Notes under the pieces: generated by a model
What the model was told of the DNA's origin: nothing
What the model saw: the letters and a program-made list of their open reading frames with translations, nothing else
The model's database searches: none
Origin: Watersipora subatra
Taxonomy: Eukaryota > Bryozoa > Gymnolaemata > Cheilostomatida > Watersiporidae
Direction: 5' to 3'
NCBI RefSeq assembly: GCF_963576615.1
Contig: NC_088717.1
Location: 54,656,526-54,720,525, forward strand
DNA: 64,000 nt
Shown here: positions 59,401-64,000 of the stretch, in pieces
Layout of the letters: each line of letters starts with the position of its first letter
Position numbering within the stretch: the stretch's first letter is position 1
Program-made: the position numbers and the translations under genes

Positions 59401-62400
59401 TGGTTTTATTGAATGCGTGAAGTATATTTGTGAAAATATTTCGACGAATTAGGTTGCATGAAAGTGTAAACAGAAACCATCTACCACACCTACGTCACAT
59501 TTGAGCCGTTTTGGAAAGAGAATCCAAACTACGGCGGTCTCGTGTGGCTGCAATTTACTGTTCGTTTTTGAGCTTCAAGAGCTTGTAATCACATTTCCAC
59601 ATATTTTACACCTACAACACAACAGAGTAAGACGTGGTGAATCTTTTTATATCAAAAAACTTGTAATGTGAATTTTGTTGCAAGTCAACCTTTAATTAGT
59701 TTATCTATTATCTTATCGCGATTGCAAGCTGAAAATGTACTTTTTATTATAAATATTACCTTTTGCGTCTTTTTTTGTTTGTTAAAGCTCTTTAAAAGCC
59801 ATTTTCAAATCTAATACCTTTTTTTAATTGGAATCTTCAAATGTGTCTTCTCAATTTCAAATGTCTTATCAAATTTGTCGTTTTACTCCTTCAATTTCTG
59901 GTTAAATAATAATAAACAAAGTGCGCATAATAACCAATAGACTTTAGATAAAGATAGATAAGATAATTAAGATTGATAAGGACATCTTAGTGTAATGGTT
60001 AGCTCGCCTGTATGAAGAACTGGAAGTTTGGAGTTCAAATCCAGTAGGAAGCTTTTTTTCATTACTTGAATAAAATTGTTATAACTGAGAATTGGTACGA
60101 CAGACACACGGTACGACAGACAAACAAACAGAGATTTATACATATAGATTTAACGGATAAATTACGGGTGGCGTAAATAAAGTAATAATCAGTCATGAGA
60201 GTTTTTATTGTCGTTCTACCTCAATGTGATTAGACGTCCAAGCACGACAATGTATAAACTCGAAGGCAAAGGTCGTAATAAAGATTTGTGGCGCAGGTCA
60301 GCGGAGGAAGTCATATAGGAAACAATAATTTTTAGAGGTTGTCGCCTTCTCATTAATGGTGTGCCTTGGTTTATTGAGTAATTATGATTTTTCTGTTTGG
60401 ATAGGTCTGCATTGGTTGTTCCCTTTTTAATAACAGCACAAGACTTAAAAGGCTCTGCTACAGAGTTGCATGCTAACGACCTCAAACGATGCAATAGTGG
60501 CAGTCAGTGTTTTTAGGTCGTGCCGACTGCCTTCTTTGAAGTTACGTAGTGAAGCAGAACGTTTTGTTGATATAGTTGCGTTGACTGATGCTGAAGTGCT
60601 GTCGGGTGGGACATGCAGTAACTCTCTATATGGCATCTCTCAAGAGAGTCAGGCAATGTCCAGCTTTGTTTCACAGTTGCCGACATCAGGTGAGTCTTTG
60701 TTATAAGCTGTTCCGCATTTTAAATTTTTTGTTTGCATTTTTCACTATAGAGTAATACCGCCATAGAACTTGTACACTGTCATTGAAGCTTTGATACACC
60801 GTCATTTGAACGAGACAACATTTTGGCTTTTGATATGAATGAAGACGTGATGATGTGGCTAATACGGATGTAATCGTACATGTATCCTATGGACTGGTTC
60901 ATGTGATGAATATGTCACAGTTCATGTGAGATTAGTAAATTATACCAGAATGTTTTAATAGAATTTATTGTTTCTGTATTATCTAGTGTTTTTAACATTA
61001 CCTTGATGTATTAACGCGCAATTTATATATACAATACACACAGTAATGTATATATACAATATGCAATATTATAATATATCTTGTAATATATATACATATT
61101 ACAATATGCATTTGTATTATTATATATGTATAATATACAATAATATATATTATGTATAATATTATATATTAATATATATATATATTTTTATATGTAATAT
61201 ACATATAAATGCATAATATTATTATTTTAGTTTCACGCTCTCCAAAATTTCACGCCACAGTTTAGCAATGTCACAATGTGTGTATATTGATGTGAAACAT
61301 TGATTAAATTGTAAATGATTCACTTTGTATTGAAAAAGCAAGAATGTAAATTACACCATATCGTTTATCCAATATAGTTTTAATAGGATTTCCAGCATGT
61401 ATCTTAAAGAAGTTGCGGAGATCCTCTTAGCTAAATGTGTCTCTGTGAACGTGTGGAATGCTGCTCTCGCTTTTAGTCATCAATCGAGTGGCACACCTTT
61501 TCCAAATATTCTTGTTAATAATTTTTGTTCGTCCCAAAATATCAATATTAAAGAAGTTATCAGTTATTGGATATCAAAAGGCAATCACAAATAGAATAAA
61601 TTGCGTAGCTATTTGGTACATGACTTGTTGCCGAAAAAATATTTACTATCACAGTAGTAATTTGTTCACTGGTGTCGGCACTAGAGCTCGTCCAATATAT
61701 TAGCAACTTGTTAATTGGTGTCCGTACTAGAGCTGGTCCAATATATTAGCTATAGATCTCCATTAATTTACTGAGAGGAGTTTTTGTTGCAAATGCTGAA
61801 TGCTGCAGGTATTTGTTCGCAAAACATCCAAAGTATATTTCTTACCTTTTGTAGGCGATCAGCTTCACAGCCATCTCAGTCACCTACTTACTACTAATGA
61901 AGTTACAAGCAGAAAAAAAGTCCTATTTCCTTCCTCCAGACAGCCAAGAGCGTCTCGATTCGATCACACACAATGCATCTACAAGTGTGACCTGCTGGTG
62001 GATGCCCAAACAAAAAGGATGATACACGATGAGTTCTGGGCGATGAGCAACAGCAGTCGGGTCGACTACTGCTGCCGAACGATAACAAAGAAAGTGGCCA
62101 ACTTTAGAAGTAGGCCTGGATACAAGGGCAAGAAGCTGACTTCTCGGGCCTATAGTATCGTAGTAAATGGAGCATTTCAGCGTGTCTGCAAGGACTTTTA
62201 TGCCAGTGTTCATGGCATCTCATGTTCACGAATTGAAGCCTTTTTAAATAGTGAAATTCGAGTTGGAGAGACAGTTTCTGCCACAAATAATCAAATGCAG
62301 TTAACAGCAGAGAGTCCGGTCTTTCACATTGATGGAGATTATAACGGGGAACAGAAACCAGTCCGTGACCAGCCTTGTAGTGCCACATCTGCCAACAATC

Positions 62401-62414
62401 AATATATAACATAA
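47473..62414 (+). CDS. modular nuclear protein gene, isoform ending in FW/VCK domain
   Basis: Model exons: 47473-47719 (or to 47668), 47895-48010, 50697-50793, 54064-54153, 54266-54370, 55820-55876, 60498-60689, 61855-62414; phases agree throughout and total 487 residues. Exon 1 begins MDSSNSSYYKNADMT and has a C-x2-C-x12-H-x5-C finger-like pattern (ECDKCHY...NHRKVC). Exon 3 has VDIKTES, a sumoylation-type motif. Exon 4 has GSGKRKKPKPKGAKRK, a basic nuclear signal. Exons 4 to 7 are all phase 1-1. The last exon carries DEFWAMSNSSRVDYC, SRAYSIVVNGAFQRVCKDFY. I infer a nuclear DNA- or chromatin-associated protein; no named family matches the whole. The first donor (GTAAAC or GTATTG) and the acceptor at 60498 are weak and uncertain. 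Introns carry minisatellites and transposons. Confidence 0.5.
47985..48875. repeat. 45 bp minisatellite, ~19 units, built on a splice donor
   Basis: Units contain CCTTATAACCTATACACACC followed by TGTAAGTTAATCATCTCTG. The exon that ends at 48010 (CTCCTCACAACATATACACACCT|GTGAGTCATG) is itself the first, diverged unit. Most later units keep a consensus GTAAGT donor at the same position. The minus strand is open across blocks of units (MINLQVCIGYKEYPE repeated), simply because 45 is divisible by three. Confidence 0.9.
48876..50696. other. intron sequence, no other feature
   Basis: AT-rich intron between the exons ending 48010 and starting 50697; no repeat copy or RNA gene recognised. Confidence 0.4.
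51063..54043 (+). repeat. 39 bp minisatellite, ~76 units, open in frame
   Basis: Nearly 3 kb of 39 bp units; the frame SSDTTSNNRSYLL is open from a TGA just before the first unit (51061-51063) to a TAA at 54015. No ATG starts it and no acceptor in phase with the previous exon enters this frame, so I treat it as intronic. Variants include AGTACC for AGTAAC, TCATCC/TCAACC for TTATCA and single GGCACA and GACTTA units. Variants are clustered as higher-order repeats (for example the AGTACC plus CTCATCC pair recurs about every 270-390 bp). The array ends about 20 bp before the acceptor of the exon at 54064. Confidence 0.92.
54843..55269. mobile_element. foldback MITE, family FB-1, copy 2
   Basis: Same arms as 10396-10836 (ATTTTAGTAGATTTCATCAG, GACTACCAGGATGTTTCAAG and their complements on the right). 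It sits in an intron of the modular gene. Confidence 0.7.
55931..56803. mobile_element. TTAA MITE, family FB-2, copy 2 (873 bp)
   Basis: Left TTAA intact (55927-55930); the right one is mutated to TCAA (56804-56807). Ends AGGTTGACTTGC and its complement (GCAACTAAACCT). Starts about 50 bp after the exon ending 55876. Confidence 0.72.
57563..58111 (+). pseudogene. piggyBac transposase, N- and C-terminal ends only
   Basis: From ATG 57563 the frame reads MATRGCTNVQSAEDTQKSLS, an acidic serine-rich N-terminus, then a single TAA at 57656, then SDSELGDPDFLAGPGDM, then directly the C-terminal part HFIHRTHGRPTSTPIERLQ and the cysteine-rich finger CVVCSTPANHKRTHFVCTGC, ...CFEPTVYHT, characteristic of piggyBac/PGBD transposases. 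The catalytic aspartate-containing centre is missing, so about 400 residues were lost by internal deletion. The frame remains open into AT-rich tail sequence to 58111. It is not a host exon. Confidence 0.75.
58112..58599. other. tail of the piggyBac derivative, no other feature
   Basis: AT-rich sequence between the transposase remnant and the right inverted repeat. Confidence 0.4.
59030..59209 (-). mobile_element. tRNA-derived SINE, minus strand
   Basis: On the minus strand CAGCTTAGCTCAGTGGTTAA is an A box and GAGTTTAATTCCGCG a B box. The tail, on the plus strand, is TTTGTTTGTCTTTTGTTTATC next to a TATATA run. Confidence 0.75.
59214..59691. mobile_element. TTAA MITE, family FB-2, copy 3 (478 bp, deleted)
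   Basis: TTAA on both sides (59210-59213 and 59692-59695), AGGTTGACTTGCAACAAAAT termini. Most of the left arm beyond CACCATGTCTTA is missing relative to copy 1. It directly abuts the head of the SINE before it. Confidence 0.75.
59976..60152 (+). mobile_element. tRNA-derived SINE, plus strand
   Basis: TTAGTGTAATGGTTAGCTCG (A box) and GGAGTTCAAATCCAGTAGG (B box), then a tRNA-unrelated part and the tail GACAGACAAACAAACAGAG with ATTTATACATATAG. Same tail type as the minus-strand SINE at 59030-59209. Confidence 0.75.
60153..60497. other. intron, no feature
   Basis: No repeat copy or exon recognised before the exon at about 60498. Confidence 0.3.
60690..61854. other. intron with AT-rich tract
   Basis: A TATA-rich low-complexity tract spans about 61020-61215. 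A 65-codon open stretch at 61397-61594 lies behind TTTCCAG but does not fit the phase of the neighbouring exons and has no recognised domain. A short imperfect duplication containing CTAGAGCT-GTCCAATATATTAGC lies at about 61680 and 61728. Confidence 0.45.
61855..62414 (+). CDS. terminal exon with FW...VCK domain
   Basis: Behind CTTTTGTAG, phase 1. Residues about 40-130 of the exon read CIYKCDLLVDAQTKRMIHDE, FWAMSNSSRV, KKLTSRAYSIVVNGAFQRVC and KDFYASVHGISCSRIEAFL. This follows the order of a domain widespread in uncharacterised, often multicopy insect and mollusc proteins (C.C...L..ERxxIFxxFW.LGN...xxxYI, then xxYxLxxxGxxxxVCKxFFLxTLxIS...V). In those proteins it precedes other parts and often accompanies transposon-like sequence, so partial domestication of a transposon domain is possible. 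After the domain about 60 polar residues lead to a stop. No in-phase donor to the downstream SANT exon was found. Confidence 0.55.
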
Positions 62415-63306
62415 TAGCTGCTATATGTTGCTTACTCTATTGAATTTGGATGTATTTATGTTACCAATGTTAAAAATGTTTCTCCAAATAGAAAGCCTTT
62501 TTTAAAAACTGCATTTGCTATGTTTTTGTATTTGCTTATCACTGCTATTGTTTTATACAATCTTTAGAATGCTTGTAACATAATCGTCTTCTCCTGATTA
62601 GGCATTCTCTTTCACATTCCGTGAGGATCATAACATTGCCTCTAAATGAATCAGTTACATATGTGGCCATATGTAGTAATATTACACCCTGGGACTTTGC
62701 TCTGAATCATACTGTACTCTCATTTCCCTATCGACCAAAATACTAATGTGGTTTTTGTGCTTTTCAAATGCTTTCCATCGACATCTCTGCTATAAACAAA
62801 CTACAAACAATTAAGGCATATTTATTATGTATGACGGTCTGTAAACTGGTACTCTCTTTATTTGTATTAACTATACTCTTACAAATCTCTCTGTTACTTC
62901 TCAGGTGGCTGGTAGATGTCCGCAAACATAGATGTATTTTAGAGTAGTTCTATGTTCTGTAGCGCTGTATTTGTTTAGTTTTGAAATGTAAGATATACAC
63001 ACAAGCTGGTTCGAGTTTTGCATGAGAAGAGGGTGACTAAAAAATTGTCTTTGTATGTATTTTTATCATATTTGAGGTTGACATGTAGTGTCATCCGCTT
63101 TAGAATCCAATGAAAAGCTTGGTAGTTGAAAGGTTACTATGTAATATATGCCAATTCGTAATTGTTCTGCATTTTAGTGAAGACAGCAAACTCTTGGAAA
63201 TATTGTCAAGCAGTTCCTAATGCTAAAAAAATTAATAATTTTACTGTTTGTTTGTCTGACTTTGAGCAATTATAATTTCTGGACTGATGATATGCTTTTC
63301 TTACAG
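62415..63306. other. 3' untranslated/intron region
   Basis: If the 61855 exon is terminal this holds its 3' untranslated part; otherwise it is intron before 63307. No clear AATAAA close to the stop was found. Confidence 0.35.
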
Positions 63307-63956
63307 GAGTTGTCTGTCATAGATGGACAAAAGCAGAGAATGACATCCTCAATGCCATTCATCCTCAACAGACAGAAATGCCATCTAGGGAGATTATGAA
63401 ACGACTCTGCGAAGCATTACCGGGTCGCAGTAAATGTGTGATTCGCGCTAAAGCTTCCAACAATCGGAAACTTTTGCTCAGAATCGGTCTAAACAGGCCT
63501 ATGAAGCACTCGCCAACTTCCCCGAATCTGGACCAGTCATTTATATCTCCTGATTTTAACTCTTCGCAATATCCTCTTGGAAACTCGATATCCGATGAAA
63601 TGTCTGCTGAGAATGTCTCAGATGATGCGGTTGGTGATAATGGTGCTGCTGATGGCTCGATAGCTGATGACTCAATCGCTGATGTTGCCGACAACTCAAG
63701 TGGTGAGGCCCCTAACAACTCAGTTGCTGATGCTCCTAACAAATCAATGGTTGATGTTTTTGACGAATCAATTGCTGATGCCCCTAACGACTCAGTCGCT
63801 GATGTTTTTGACGAATCAAGTGGTGATGCCCCTAACAACTCAGTCGCCGATGTTTCTGACGAATCAATTGCTGATGCTTCTGACGAATCAGTGGCTGATT
63901 TGTCAATTACTGCACATTCTGACAATGTAAATTTGGCTCCAACAGAAGAGCTGTAA
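63307..63956 (+). CDS. SANT/Myb-like and acidic-repeat terminal exon
   Basis: Behind TTTTCTTACAG, phase 1, so it can join the exon ending 60689 in frame (517-residue isoform) in place of the 61855 exon. It reads VVCHRWTKAENDILNAIHPQ then SREIMKRLCEALPGRSKCVI and RAKASNNRK, the layout of a SANT/Myb-like helix-turn-helix (W and acidic first helix, LPGRS before the third helix). The C-terminal half is acidic and repetitive: DESIADAPNDSVADVFDES and variants, with a ~33 nt period at DNA level, like an activation or interaction region. It stops at 63954. It could also be the end of a separate gene. Confidence 0.5.
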
Positions 63957-64000
63957 CTGTCTAGAGATTATTATATGAAATACAAGTTCTGGTTATAGAT

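Noticed and set aside
61397..61594. Open stretch behind TTTCCAG as an exon of the modular gene
   Set aside because: Its phase does not join the exons on either side without a stop, and no domain was recognised.
63365..63925. Minus-strand 186-codon open frame opposite the SANT exon
   Set aside because: Arises from the GATGC/ATCA-rich repeat on the plus strand, which leaves several frames open. The plus-strand frame has the acceptor and the recognisable domain.

Overview
This is a eukaryotic, AT-rich, intron-rich and repeat-dense stretch, most likely from a marine invertebrate. Palindromic ACATGTACATGTA-type motifs, tRNA-derived SINEs with GTTTGTTTGTCTG-like tails and a Mag-like Ty3/gypsy element make a mollusc or other lophotrochozoan my best guess (inference, not proven). 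No operons, CRISPR arrays or rRNA genes are seen. All gene models and repeat alignments were made by eye on both strands.

Left third (1-29300): a degenerate tandem array of a roughly 5 kb unit (A to F, with a further fragment at the left edge). Each better-preserved unit carries a three-part mini-gene: a conserved leader exon ending in GTGAGT, a short exon reading M(E/D)KMAVLQ, and a terminal exon coding a very acidic tail ending PEDDEPWFVQ or similar. Units A, C and F look intact (45-54 residues), unit D has a stop in the start exon, and B and E are orphan 5' parts. I do not recognise the product. The array is peppered with SINEs, TTAA and Harbinger-like MITEs, a LINE fragment, and a decayed transposon ORF (11460-13090) of the metazoan 'HEEADTR' family.

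Middle (29300-45000): a transposon graveyard. It holds a minus-strand gypsy gag remnant, a dispersed repeat also present in unit D, a foldback MITE, an intronless truncated RFC3 retropseudogene abutting a 5'-truncated Ty3/gypsy pol, a 0.65 kb insertion in that pol whose inverted twin lies at 39.6-40.2 kb, further foldbacks, a 3.6 kb element with about 0.45 kb inverted terminal repeats enclosing a second decayed HEEADTR-family gene and a 133 bp palindrome, and a hAT MITE with a clean 8 bp target duplication.

Right third (45680-63956): host genes on the plus strand. A small secreted-protein candidate (three exons, 45683-47486) overlaps in another frame the start of a long modular gene (47473-63956). 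The modular model chains a C2HC finger-like exon, a sumoylation-like motif, a basic nuclear-signal exon, several phase 1-1 exons, and two alternative terminal exons: one with an FW...VCK domain known from repeat-associated invertebrate proteins, the other with a SANT/Myb-like domain and acidic repeats. Its introns hold two minisatellites (45 bp and 39 bp units), an internally deleted piggyBac element, TTAA MITEs, a foldback and two SINEs in opposite orientation.
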